DNA from: Chersky-840 sp036511675
GTDB taxonomy: Bacteria > Actinomycetota > Acidimicrobiia > Acidimicrobiales > UBA8190
Direction of reading: 5' to 3'
Assembly (NCBI GenBank): GCA_036511675.1
Contig: DATCBU010000007.1
Location: forward strand, 1 to 46,098
DNA length: 46,098 nucleotides
Positions 1-7,258 of this stretch are shown here, piece after piece. The notes under the pieces are model-generated. The model did no database searches. It had not been told where the DNA came from and saw only the letters and a list, made by a program, of their open reading frames with translations. Position 1 is the stretch's first letter, and each line of letters begins with the position of its first letter. The position numbers and the translations under genes are program-made.

Positions 1-693
1 GGCATCCCCGCCGGTGGCACTGCCGTGCTCACCCAGGGCGGCAGCCTCAAATTCGGGGTGATCGTGGCGGTGACCCTGGTGCTGCTCGTGGTCGTGGTCT
101 TCATGGAACAGGGCCAGCGCCGTATCCCGGTCACCTTCGCCAAACGCGTCGTGGGCAGACGGATGTACGGGGGGTCCTCGACCTATATCCCACTCAAGGT
201 CAACCAGTCGGGTGTGATCCCGATCATCTTCGCCAACTCCCTGCTCTACATCCCCGTGCTGCTGGCCAACATCATCCCGTGGACGGGGTTCCGGACCTTC
301 GTGAACAACCACATCACGCCGACGAGTCTCTTGTACGTGGTCTCGTACGGCATCTTGATCTTCGCCTTCACCTTCTTCTACGTGTACGTGGCGTTCGACC
401 CGCACCAGCAGGCCGACATCATCCGCAAGCAGGGCGGCTACATCCCGGGCATTCGGCCCGGCCCGCCTACTGAGCGCTATCTGGCGCGCATTTTGAACCG
501 CATCACCGTTCCCGGGGGGTTGTACCTGGCAGTGGTGGCCGTGTTGCCATCACTGCTGATGGCGCTGTGGAACATCCAGGGCTACCCGTTCTACGGAACG
601 ACGCTGCTGATCGCCGTGGGCGTATCGCTCGAAACAATGCGGCAGATCGACAGCCAGCTCATGATGCGGAACTACGAGGGTTTCCTCAAGTAG
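1..693 (+). CDS. secY: SecY, protein translocase channel subunit (C-terminal part, 5' truncated by window edge)
   Basis: The window opens inside this gene; the reading frame is open from base 1 and gives 230 residues. SecY is the central pore subunit of the SecYEG translocon in the plasma membrane. The fragment shows several long hydrophobic segments (roughly residues 19-35, 76-95, 109-128 and 167-185), the cytosolic loop with KQGGYIPGIRPG followed by PTERYL, and the usual C-terminal ending MRNYEGFLK. These are hallmarks of the second half of SecY (TM6-TM10 region). It ends six bases before adk, as in the spc operon of many bacteria. The GTG at 25 is an internal codon, not a start: the frame continues upstream with typical SecY residues. 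Identity is certain; only the N-terminal half is missing. Confidence 0.97.
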   Translation, partial: GIPAGGTAVLTQGGSLKFGVIVAVTLVLLVVVVFMEQGQRRIPVTFAKRVVGRRMYGGSSTYIPLKVNQSGVIPIIFANSLLYIPVLLANIIPWTGFRTFVNNHITPTSLLYVVSYGILIFAFTFFYVYVAFDPHQQADIIRKQGGYIPGIRPGPPTERYLARILNRITVPGGLYLAVVAVLPSLLMALWNIQGYPFYGTTLLIAVGVSLETMRQIDSQLMMRNYEGFLK

Positions 694-699
694 CTGACG

Positions 700-1374
700 G
701 TGGTACCCGGCGTCAGGCTCGTGGTCCTCGGGAAGCAGGGGGCCGGCAAGGGAACTCAGTGCGTGCGCCTGTCGCACCACTATGTGGTCCCGCACATCTC
801 CACGGGCGACATGCTGCGCGCCGCGGTGAAGACGGGCTCGGCCCTGGGCCTCAAGGTGCGAGAGAACTTGGAGAACGGCGAGCTCCTCGGCGACGACCTC
901 ATCATCGAGATGGTGGCCGAGCGCCTGGCCGAGCCCGACGCCAAGGCCCGGGGCTTCATCCTCGACGGCTGTCCCCGCACCACCCACCAAGCCGAGTCGG
1001 TGGCCGCCCTGCTCATGCCCGGGGCCCTCGACCTGACCGTCGACATCGAGGTTCCCACCGCCCAGGCCCTGCGCCGGCTGGCCAGTCGTCGCGTGTGCAC
1101 CGACTGTGGGGCCAACTACTCGGTGTCCACCCCGCCCAAGGTCAACTGGATGTGCGACGTGTGCGGAGGCGAGGTCATCCAGCGCCAGGACGACACCGAG
1201 GACGCCATCCGCCGCCGCCTCGAGCTCTACGAGCGCCAGACGGCGCCGCTCATCGAGTGGTACGAGTCACGGGGGCAGCTCGCTAAGGTCAGCGGAGTGG
1301 GTTCGCCCGACGCCGTGTTGCGCCGGATCATCAGAGCCGTGGAGGACCGGCGGGGTCGAGGGAAGGCCCGATGA
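700..1374 (+). CDS. adk: Adenylate kinase with zinc-binding lid
   Basis: This 224-residue enzyme interconverts ATP + AMP and 2 ADP in the cytoplasm. The P-loop is G11-T19 (GKQGAGKGT, where most relatives have GPPGAGKGT). The lid carries four cysteines, C133, C136, C152 and C155, in the CxxC...CxxC arrangement of zinc-type adenylate kinases, and is followed by RQDD and RRRLELY. The usual LDGFPRT motif reads LDGCPRT here (Cys91). The start is GTG at 700, six bases after the secY stop; no strong Shine-Dalgarno is visible, so translation is probably coupled to secY. Its stop overlaps the map start in an ATGA. The order secY-adk-map-infA is the classic spc arrangement. Confidence 0.95.
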   Translation: MVPGVRLVVLGKQGAGKGTQCVRLSHHYVVPHISTGDMLRAAVKTGSALGLKVRENLENGELLGDDLIIEMVAERLAEPDAKARGFILDGCPRTTHQAESVAALLMPGALDLTVDIEVPTAQALRRLASRRVCTDCGANYSVSTPPKVNWMCDVCGGEVIQRQDDTEDAIRRRLELYERQTAPLIEWYESRGQLAKVSGVGSPDAVLRRIIRAVEDRRGRGKAR

Positions 1375-2111
1375 GACGGAACGCCGAGGAGATCGCCAAG
1401 ATGCGCCGCGCCGGGCGGGTGGTGGCGGAGATGCACGAGACCACCCGGGAGGCGGCCAAGCCGGGCGTGACCACGGCCGAGCTCGACGCCGTGGCCCGTG
1501 AGGTCCTCGAGCGACGGGACGCCAAGTCCAACTTCCTGCACTACCGGGGGTACCCGGCGGTGATCTGCACGTCGCCCAACGACATGATCGTCCACGGCAT
1601 CCCCGGGGACTACGCCCTGGAGGAGGGCGACATCCTCTCCATCGACTGCGGAGCCATCATCGAGGGCTACCACGGGGATGCGGCGTTCACCATGGGCATC
1701 GGGGAGGTGTCGGCCGAGGCGGCCCGGCTCATCGACACGACCGAGCGCAGCCTGTGGGCCGGGATCGAGCAGCTGCGGAGCGGGAACCGGCTGCACGAAG
1801 TGGGCCGGGCCGTCCAGGACGTGGCCGAGTCGGCGGGGTTTTCCGTGGTCAGGGAGTACGTCGGCCACGCCATCGGGACGGCCATGCACGAGGAGCCCCA
1901 GGTGCCCAACTACTGGCCGGGCCAGGGCGGGCCCATGCTCAAGGCCGGGATGGTCTTCGCCGTCGAGCCCATGGTCAACGCCGGGGGGCCTGGAACCCGG
2001 GTGCTCGAGGATGGGTGGAGCGTGGTCACCACCGACGGGAGGCTGTCGGCCCACTTCGAGCACACCATCGCCGTGACCGAGGACGGGCCCGAGGTCCTCA
2101 CCCTCCCCTGA
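1371..2111 (+). CDS. map: Type I methionine aminopeptidase
   Basis: The 246-residue product removes the initiator methionine from nascent proteins. All five di-metal ligands of the pita-bread fold are present: D92, D103, H166, E199 and E230, with the conserved H75 (HGIP) and H173 (MHEEP). The length fits a type Ia enzyme without the N-terminal zinc-finger extension. The ATG at 1371 overlaps the adk stop (ATGA), implying termination-reinitiation. It is followed by a hairpin at 2112-2140 and a 256-base gap before infA, so a transcript end or attenuation point here is plausible. Confidence 0.96.
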   Translation: MRRNAEEIAKMRRAGRVVAEMHETTREAAKPGVTTAELDAVAREVLERRDAKSNFLHYRGYPAVICTSPNDMIVHGIPGDYALEEGDILSIDCGAIIEGYHGDAAFTMGIGEVSAEAARLIDTTERSLWAGIEQLRSGNRLHEVGRAVQDVAESAGFSVVREYVGHAIGTAMHEEPQVPNYWPGQGGPMLKAGMVFAVEPMVNAGGPGTRVLEDGWSVVTTDGRLSAHFEHTIAVTEDGPEVLTLP

Positions 2112-2140
2112 CGGCCCCCGGGCCACGCCGCCCGGGGCCG
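2112..2140 (+). terminator. GC-rich hairpin directly after map
   Basis: An inverted repeat starts at the base after the map stop codon. The left arm CGGCCCCCGGG (2112-2122) and right arm CCCGGGGCCG (2131-2140) pair with one bulged C across an 8-base loop. There is no T-run, so it is not a classic intrinsic terminator. In GC-rich actinobacteria such stems often act as weak terminators or 3'-end stabilisers. Its position between map and the infA promoter fits partial termination. Confidence 0.4.
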
Positions 2141-2180
2141 ACTGCCGCCGGCGTAGCGCCGTGGTGCAGCCAGGACGCCC

Positions 2181-2209
2181 TGGCCGGGAGCGGAATGGGG
2201 CGCTATGCT
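2181..2209 (+). promoter_or_regulatory. Candidate promoter for the infA-rpmJ-rpsM-rpsK-rpsD-rpoA-rplQ unit
   Basis: TATGCT at 2204-2209 matches the actinobacterial -10 pattern TAnnnT. Seventeen bases upstream lies TGGCCG (2181-2186), a poor -35. The site sits in the only large gap of the ribosomal block and would give a leader of about 150 bases before infA. Internal promoters ahead of infA are known in other bacteria. Support is mainly positional. Confidence 0.35.
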
Positions 2210-2354
2210 GGTAGGTCGGCTCGCCGAGCGGAGGCCCCCCTCCGGCTCGGTTGGCGGTGGGCCGAATCACCGTCGCAGTAACGGGCCCTCGGGTCCGGTC
2301 GGGCGTCGTCCGGCCAATCGTGTCCCGGTGCGCGGCGTGCCATTCGACCAGTAC

Positions 2355-2370
2355 GAGGAGGAGTCACCTG
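2355..2370 (+). promoter_or_regulatory. Shine-Dalgarno that points to a CTG start for infA
   Basis: GAGGAGGAG at 2355-2363 is a near-ideal Shine-Dalgarno. The GGAGG core ends at 2361, six bases before CTG at 2368-2370. This CTG is followed immediately by codons for PKPKEDAI, the normal N-terminus of IF-1. The nearest in-frame alternatives are GTG 2320 (adds 16 unconserved residues, no ribosome site) and GTG 2395 (removes nine residues). The placement makes CTG the best-supported start. Confidence 0.7.
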
Positions 2371-2592
2371 CCCAAGCCCAAAGAGGATGCGATCGTGCTC
2401 GAGGGGACGGTCGTCGAGCCGCTCCCGAACGCCATGTTCCGTGTCGAGCTCGAGAACGGCCACAAGGTGCTGGCGCACAGCTCGGGCAAGATGCGCATGC
2501 ACAGGATCCGGATCCTCCCCGGCGACCGCGTGCAGGTTGAGATCACGCCCTACGACTTGAGCCGGGGACGGATCACTTACCGGTACAAGTAG
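2368..2592 (+). CDS. infA: Translation initiation factor IF-1, probable CTG start
   Basis: This 74-residue OB-fold protein binds the 30S A site during initiation. The sequence is diagnostic: EGTVVEPLPNAMFRVELENG, then HKVLAH, GKMRM, RILPGDRV and the C-terminal RGRITYRYK. The position that is usually Ile in VLAHISGK reads Ser (LAHSSGK). Conservation starts exactly at a CTG codon (2368) placed six bases after a strong Shine-Dalgarno, so the gene appears to use a rare CTG start. It heads the alpha-operon genes and is separated from rpmJ by 61 bases. Confidence 0.93.
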   Translation: MPKPKEDAIVLEGTVVEPLPNAMFRVELENGHKVLAHSSGKMRMHRIRILPGDRVQVEITPYDLSRGRITYRYK

Positions 2593-2653
2593 GGCACGGC
2601 ATCAAGGAGGCCGGGTACCGACACGGCCACGGTTCGAGGCAGGGAAGACATCG

Positions 2654-2767
2654 ATGAAAGTTCGACCGAGCGTCAAGGCGATCTGCGAGAAGTGCAAGGT
2701 CATCCGCCGAAACGGCCGGGTGATGGTGATCTGCGACAACCCTCGGCACAAGCAGCGCCAGGGCTGA
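2654..2767 (+). CDS. rpmJ: 50S ribosomal protein L36 (zinc-binding form)
   Basis: A 37-codon gene encodes MKVRPSVKAICEKCK and ends CDNPRHKQRQG, the full length of L36. C11, C14, C27 and H33 are the zinc ligands of the C+ form. L36 sits near the GTPase-associated centre of the large subunit. The position between infA and rpsM is universal in actinobacteria. No strong Shine-Dalgarno precedes the ATG (upstream bases are purine-rich only), so translation may depend on the flow of ribosomes from infA. Confidence 0.96.
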   Translation: MKVRPSVKAICEKCKVIRRNGRVMVICDNPRHKQRQG

Positions 2768-2812
2768 GCCCCGGCCGACTGACCGACCAGGACGAGAGGA
2801 GCGGCAACACAA

Positions 2813-3193
2813 GTGGCACGGATCTCCGGTGTGGACATCCCCCGCGAGAAGCGGTTGGAGATTTCCCTCACCTACATCTTCGGCATCGGTCGGACCCGGG
2901 CGCAGCAGACCATCGCGGCCACCGACCTCAGCGCCGACACTCGGGTGCGGGACCTCACCGACGAGGAAGTGGTCCGCCTCCGCTCCTACATCGACGCCAA
3001 CTTCAAGGTCGAAGGTGACCTGCGGCGTGACATCGCCCAGGACATCAAGCGCAAGATGGAGATCGGCTGCTACGAGGGCGTGCGCCACCGCAAGGGCCTG
3101 CCCGTCCACGGCCAGCGGACCCACACCAACGCCCGTACCCGCAAGGGACCCAAGAAGACCGTCGCCGGCAAGAAGAAGGTTCGGAAGAACTGA
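2813..3193 (+). CDS. rpsM: 30S ribosomal protein S13
   Basis: The 126-residue product starts at GTG with MARISGVDIPREKRLEISL and contains the helix-two-turn-helix region and the basic tail HGQRTHTNARTRKGPKK. S13 lies in the head of the 30S subunit and contacts the P-site tRNA and the 50S subunit. GAGAGGAG about a dozen bases upstream serves as ribosome-binding site. The stop codon overlaps the rpsK start by one base (TGATG), so the two are translated together. Confidence 0.97.
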   Translation: MARISGVDIPREKRLEISLTYIFGIGRTRAQQTIAATDLSADTRVRDLTDEEVVRLRSYIDANFKVEGDLRRDIAQDIKRKMEIGCYEGVRHRKGLPVHGQRTHTNARTRKGPKKTVAGKKKVRKN

Positions 3194-3627
3194 TGGCAAA
3201 GACAGCCAAGGCATCGAAGGCAGCCAAGACCACGACCAAAGCGGCGGCCGTCCGCCGGCCCCGCAAGCGCGAGCGCAAGAACATCGCTTACGGAGTGGCG
3301 CACATCAAGAGCTCGTTCAACAACACCATCATCTCCATCTCGGACCACGAGGGGAACGTCCTGGCCTGGGCCTCGGCCGGGAACGTGGGCTTCAAGGGAT
3401 CACGGAAGTCCACCCCCTTCGCCGCCCAGCTCGCCGCCGAGCAGGCGGGCCGCCGGGCCATGGAGCACGGCGTCCGCAAGGTCGACGTGCTGGTGCGGGG
3501 CCCCGGATCGGGCCGCGAGACCGCCATACGGTCGCTCGCCGCGGTCGGCATCGAAGTCGCCGGCATCAAAGACGTCACCCCCATCCCGCACAACGGCTGC
3601 CGCCCCAAGAAGCGGCGCCGGGTCTAG
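3193..3627 (+). CDS. rpsK: 30S ribosomal protein S11
   Basis: This 144-residue protein has a lysine/alanine-rich N-terminal tail (about residues 1-33), then the conserved core NIAYGVAHIKSSFNNTI and the C-terminal HNGCRPKKRRRV. S11 sits on the 30S platform next to the mRNA exit path. It begins one base inside the rpsM stop codon. The Ala/Lys-rich extension is typical of high-GC actinobacterial S11. Confidence 0.97.
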   Translation: MAKTAKASKAAKTTTKAAAVRRPRKRERKNIAYGVAHIKSSFNNTIISISDHEGNVLAWASAGNVGFKGSRKSTPFAAQLAAEQAGRRAMEHGVRKVDVLVRGPGSGRETAIRSLAAVGIEVAGIKDVTPIPHNGCRPKKRRRV

Positions 3628-3652
3628 CGGGAACGGAAGGAGTACCACCTCA

Positions 3653-4300
3653 ATGGCTCGTTACACGGGTCCGGTCTGCCGCTTGTGTCGGCGGGAGCGG
3701 ACCAAATTGTTCCTGAAGGGCGAGCGGTGCTATTCGCTCAAGTGCCCGGTCAGCGAAGCGGTCACGGATCGTCACAGCCGCGCCTACCCGCCCGGCGAGC
3801 ACGGTCGCGACCGGATGCGCCAGGGCTCGGAGTACCTGGCCCAGCTGCGGGAGAAGCAGAAGGCCCGCCGGATCTACGGTCTCTTGGAGCGGCAGTTCCG
3901 CAACCTCTACGCCGAGGCGAGCCGCCAGCCCGGGATCACCGGCGAGAACCTGCTGCGTCTTCTCGAGCTGCGCCTGGACAACGTGACGTTCCGGGCCACT
4001 TGGGGCGCCAGCCGGGCCCAGGCCCGCCAGCTGGTGCGCCACGGCCACATCCACGTGAACGGGAAGCGGGTCACCATTCCCAGCTACCGGGTGCGCCAGG
4101 GTGACGTCGTCACGCTCAAGCCCTCGTCGCGAGAGCTCTACTTCGTCCGACGGAACCTCGACACCCTCGACCGCCCCCTTCCCCTGTGGTTGGAGTCAGG
4201 CGAGGCCCGCACCCAAGTACGCGTCACCACGCTCCCCGAGCGTGAGCACATCGACGAGCCCGTGCGCGAGTCGCTCATCGTCGAGCTCTACTCCAAGTAA
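3653..4300 (+). CDS. rpsD: 30S ribosomal protein S4, cysteine (zinc) form
   Basis: The 215-residue protein begins MARYTGPVCRLCRRE and carries C9, C12, C26 and C31 as a zinc-binding knuckle. It is followed by YPPGEHGR and an S4 RNA-binding domain (about 105-165). S4 is a primary 16S rRNA binder, helps fidelity at the A site and in many bacteria represses the alpha operon. A strong AAGGAG lies nine bases before the ATG. Mycobacteria have an S4 without these cysteines, so the C+ form here argues against a mycobacterial-type genome. Confidence 0.97.
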   Translation: MARYTGPVCRLCRRERTKLFLKGERCYSLKCPVSEAVTDRHSRAYPPGEHGRDRMRQGSEYLAQLREKQKARRIYGLLERQFRNLYAEASRQPGITGENLLRLLELRLDNVTFRATWGASRAQARQLVRHGHIHVNGKRVTIPSYRVRQGDVVTLKPSSRELYFVRRNLDTLDRPLPLWLESGEARTQVRVTTLPEREHIDEPVRESLIVELYSK

Positions 4301-4361
4301 CACCCCGTCCCTCTCCGAGCCCAGACACTCAGCCCCCCACGACACCCCAGGAGCCAGTCGC

Positions 4362-5300
4362 ATGCTCATCATCCAGCGCCCCACCGTCGAGGCCATCGGC
4401 GAGGAAGAGGCCAACCACCAGCGGTTCGCCGTCAGCCCCCTCGAGCCCGGTTTCGGCCACACGCTCGGCAACTCGATCCGGCGGACACTGTTGTCGTCGA
4501 TTCCCGGGGCGGCGGTGACCCAGGTCCGGTTCGACGACGCCCTCCACGAGTTCACGACGCTGCCCGGGGTGAAAGAGGACGTCACCGACATCATCTTGAA
4601 CCTTAAGGACGTGGTGCTGCGGGTCCACGCCGACGAGGCCGTCACGCTGCGCTGTGACAAGCGGGGCCCGGGGGACGTGACCGCCGGGGACATGCAGCTC
4701 ACCGCCGACGTCGAGGTGCTCAACCCCGATCTCCACATCGCCACCCTCAACGGCAAGGGTCGCCTGGCCATCGACGTCACCGTGGAACGGGGTCGCGGGT
4801 ACGCCTCGGCGGAGCGCAACAAGCGTTCCAACACCATTGGCGTGATCCCGGTCGACTCCATCTTCTCCCCGGTACGCCGGGTGGCGTTCTCGGTGGAGCC
4901 GGTGCGGGTCGAGCAGTCCACGGACTTCGACCGCCTGGTCCTCGACATCGAGACCGACGGATCGCTGTCGCCCCGGGAGGCCCTGGCTTCGGCCGGAGAC
5001 ACCCTGCGGTCCCTCGTGGGCCTGGTGGCCGACCTCGAGGACGAGCCCCAGGGCCTGGAGCTCGGTGAGGTGGGCACCTCGACGAGCGGCTCGCCCGACC
5101 TCGATCTCGCCATCGAGGACCTCGACCTTTCCGAACGGCCCCGCAACTGCCTCAAGCGCGCCCAGGTCAACACCATCGGCGAGCTGGTGGAGCGCACCGC
5201 CGACGACCTTCTGGCCATCACCAACTTCGGACAGAAGTCACTCGACGAGGTCATCCAGCGCCTCGACGAGCGGGGCCTGGCGCTCCGCATCAAGGACTGA
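4362..5300 (+). CDS. rpoA: DNA-directed RNA polymerase alpha subunit
   Basis: The product is 312 residues from the ATG at 4362 (MLIIQRPTVEAIG), with AGGAG nine bases upstream. The N-terminal assembly domain includes EPGFGHTLGNSIRRTLLSSI. The C-terminal domain (about 238-312) includes ERPRNCLKRAQVNTIGEL and FGQKSLDEV, the helix-hairpin-helix fold that contacts UP elements and activators. The frame stays open upstream into rpsD, but those residues are not RpoA-like. It is followed after seven bases by rplQ. Confidence 0.97.
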   Translation: MLIIQRPTVEAIGEEEANHQRFAVSPLEPGFGHTLGNSIRRTLLSSIPGAAVTQVRFDDALHEFTTLPGVKEDVTDIILNLKDVVLRVHADEAVTLRCDKRGPGDVTAGDMQLTADVEVLNPDLHIATLNGKGRLAIDVTVERGRGYASAERNKRSNTIGVIPVDSIFSPVRRVAFSVEPVRVEQSTDFDRLVLDIETDGSLSPREALASAGDTLRSLVGLVADLEDEPQGLELGEVGTSTSGSPDLDLAIEDLDLSERPRNCLKRAQVNTIGELVERTADDLLAITNFGQKSLDEVIQRLDERGLALRIKD

Positions 5301-5307
5301 GCGGGCC

Positions 5308-5661
5308 ATGCGCGGCACACCCCGGAGGGGACGGCGACTGGGAGGCGACGCGGCGCACCAGAAAGCCATGCTCGGCAACCTGGTGGCATCGCTCATCGCG
5401 GCGGAGTCCCTGGTGACGACCGAGGCCAAGGCCAAGGCCCTGCGGCCGGTGGCGGAGAAGTGCATCACCGCCGCGGTGAAAGGTGGGATCCACCGCCATC
5501 GCAACGTGGTCGCCCTCATCAGGGACAAGGACATGGCGCACAAGCTGTTCGCGGAGATCGCCCCGCGCTACACCGACCGGCCCGGCGGCTACACCCGCAT
5601 CCTGAAGCTCGGCCCGCGCCAGGGAGACAGCGCGCCCATGGCGCGCATCGAACTGGTGTGA
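5308..5661 (+). CDS. rplQ: 50S ribosomal protein L17
   Basis: This 117-residue protein starts MRGTPRRGRRLGGDAAHQKA and ends in YTRILKLGPRQGDSAPMARIELV-type sequence, the L17 signature. It lies near the peptide exit tunnel. It is the short form without the long acidic/alanine tail seen in many actinobacteria. The stop codon overlaps the GTG start of truA (GTGA), so truA is probably coupled to it. Confidence 0.97.
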   Translation: MRGTPRRGRRLGGDAAHQKAMLGNLVASLIAAESLVTTEAKAKALRPVAEKCITAAVKGGIHRHRNVVALIRDKDMAHKLFAEIAPRYTDRPGGYTRILKLGPRQGDSAPMARIELV

Positions 5662-6581
5662 CCCTGTTCGACCCCGACCTCACGGCCGCCCCCGGGGCCG
5701 CCGCCGAGGTGGGGTCGACGAGGACCGACCCTGCTCCTGTGGCCGACAGCCCCGTCTCGTCCCCGGCGGCCCGGGGGCGTGACGAGATCCCCGAGGCGAC
5801 CACGCGCCTGCAGTTGACCATCTCCTACGACGGTGCGGGCTTCCGCGGCTTCGCCGTGCAACCCGGCCAGCGCACCGTGTCGGGGGTGCTGGCCGATGCC
5901 ATCGCCACCGTCGTCGGGCACCGGGTCGAGCTTGTGTGCGCGGGGCGTACCGACGCCGGGGTGCATGCCCGGGGCCAGGTGGTGCACGTCGATGTGCGCG
6001 AAGACGTGGACCGTGCCCGACTGGTCCGGTCGGTGAACACCCTGCTCAAGCCGGCCGTGGTGGTGCGTGAGGCCGAGGTGGCCCCGTCGGGTTTCGATGC
6101 TCGGCGTTCGGCCCGGGCCCGGCGCTACCGGTACCTGATCCTCGAGGACCAGACCCCGGACCCCCTGTTGGACCCCGTGTCGTGGCACGTGCCGGGGCCT
6201 CTGGACCTCAGGGCCATGGCGAGCGCGGCCGATGCCCTGTTGGGGGAGCACGACTTCCGGGCCTTCTGCCGGCGCGTGCCGGGGACCGAGGCCGGCACGC
6301 CCATCCGTCGGCGGGTGCTCGATGCCCGCTTCGCCGAGGTGCCGGTCCGATCCGGCGAGCTCGGCCCCGGCGCCCGGCTGCTGCGGTTCGACATCGGGGC
6401 CACCTCCTTCTGCCACCAGATGGTGCGATCGGTGGTGGGGATGCTCGTCGAGGTCGGGCGGGGCCGCCGTCGGGCCTCGGACGTGCACTGGCTGCTGCAG
6501 AGCGGCGACCGCTCCCGGGTCGGCGGCGTCATCGCCCCGCCCCAGGGGTTGTGCCTGGTCGGTGTGGACTACGACGAGTGA
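5658..6581 (+). CDS. truA: tRNA pseudouridine(38-40) synthase
   Basis: TruA converts uridines 38-40 of the tRNA anticodon stem-loop to pseudouridine. The motif AGRTDAGVHARGQ holds the catalytic Asp, and ISYDGAGFRGFAVQPGQRTV marks the N-terminal ferredoxin-like half. The second half has FCHQMVRSVVGMLVEVG. Two starts are possible: GTG 5658, overlapping the rplQ stop as GTGA (307 residues, used here), or GTG 5739 (280 residues, nearer the usual family length). The first 40 or so residues from 5658 are Pro/Ala-rich and not conserved. truA after rplQ is standard in actinobacteria. Confidence 0.93.
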   Translation: MTLFDPDLTAAPGAAAEVGSTRTDPAPVADSPVSSPAARGRDEIPEATTRLQLTISYDGAGFRGFAVQPGQRTVSGVLADAIATVVGHRVELVCAGRTDAGVHARGQVVHVDVREDVDRARLVRSVNTLLKPAVVVREAEVAPSGFDARRSARARRYRYLILEDQTPDPLLDPVSWHVPGPLDLRAMASAADALLGEHDFRAFCRRVPGTEAGTPIRRRVLDARFAEVPVRSGELGPGARLLRFDIGATSFCHQMVRSVVGMLVEVGRGRRRASDVHWLLQSGDRSRVGGVIAPPQGLCLVGVDYDE

Positions 6582-6610
6582 CCCTCGGGGGCCGGGGTGT
6601 CTCGCGCCGC

Positions 6611-6639
6611 TTGCCCGGGGCACGTGCAGCGCCTAACGT
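6611..6639 (+). promoter_or_regulatory. Promoter of rplM-rpsI
   Basis: TTGCCC (6611-6616) and TAACGT (6634-6639) are separated by 17 bases, a good housekeeping-sigma promoter. The same -35 hexamer and spacing recur before groES (18520-18548). Transcription would start near 6646 and leave a leader of about 110 bases before the rplM GTG. The gap truA-rplM is 175 bases, the only promoter-sized space here. Confidence 0.6.
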
Positions 6640-6691
6640 TGTCCGCTGGCTAAGTGCAGGAGCTGCCCCTCTGTGTGGGTGGCCCCGCGGC

Positions 6692-6715
6692 CGGCACCCG
6701 AGCCGGGAGGTGCCG
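6692..6715 (+). other. Hairpin in the predicted rplM mRNA leader
   Basis: CGGCACC (6692-6698) pairs perfectly with GGTGCCG (6709-6715) across a 10-base loop. It lies in the middle of the predicted leader of rplM. Leaders of L13 genes are autoregulatory in some bacteria, but I cannot match this stem to a known class. It may simply be chance in GC-rich DNA. Confidence 0.3.
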
Positions 6716-6756
6716 TGACGCCTGTCTGGGCCCGGGACACAAGACGAGGATTCTCC

Positions 6757-7206
6757 GTGCGCACGTTTTCGCCCAAAGCTGACGACATCATCCGGTCCTG
6801 GCACGTCATCGACGCCGAGGACATGGTGCTCGGACGACTGGCCACCGAGGTGGCCTCGCGCCTGCGTGGCAAGCACAAGCCGATCTTCGCCCCCCACATC
6901 GACACCGGCGACCACATCGTGGTCGTGAACGCGGCGAAGATCGTGCTCACCGCGGACAAGGCCGAGAAGAAGTTCGTCTACCACCACAGCGGGTACCCCG
7001 GTGGGCTCACCAAGAAGAAGTACGGCGACCTGATGACCGAACGACCCGAGGAGGTCGTGCGCCGCGCCGTCCGGGGCATGCTGCCCCGCACCCGCCTCGG
7101 TCGTCAGCAGCTGCACAAGTTGAAGGTGTACGCCGGCCCCGAGCATCCCCACCAGGCGCAGCAGCCCCAACCCCTCGACGTGCCCGGCGCCCGGGTGCCG
7201 TCGTGA
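6757..7206 (+). CDS. rplM: 50S ribosomal protein L13
   Basis: The 149-residue product starts at GTG 6757 (RTFSPKADDIIRSWHVIDAE) with GAGGA ending six bases upstream. Conserved L13 blocks follow: LGRLATEVASRLRGKHKP, GDHIVVVNA and RRAVRGMLPRTRLGRQQL. L13 is an early 23S rRNA assembly protein. The open frame reaches back to 6673, but that stretch has no L13 features. The C-terminal end is slightly extended and Gln/Pro-rich. It is co-transcribed with rpsI 52 bases downstream. Confidence 0.96.
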   Translation: MRTFSPKADDIIRSWHVIDAEDMVLGRLATEVASRLRGKHKPIFAPHIDTGDHIVVVNAAKIVLTADKAEKKFVYHHSGYPGGLTKKKYGDLMTERPEEVVRRAVRGMLPRTRLGRQQLHKLKVYAGPEHPHQAQQPQPLDVPGARVPS

Positions 7207-7258
7207 TCCCCCGGGTTGCCGGCACGCCCCGCCCGTCGAAGAGACAGGAACCAGGAAC

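Noticed and set aside
5589..6623. Long minus-strand open frame opposite truA, and similar long shadows elsewhere (for example opposite glmM, alr and sdhA)
   Set aside because: Very GC-rich DNA keeps antisense frames open. The translations are His/Gly/Arg/Pro-rich with no family motifs, and each lies fully opposite a confidently identified gene.
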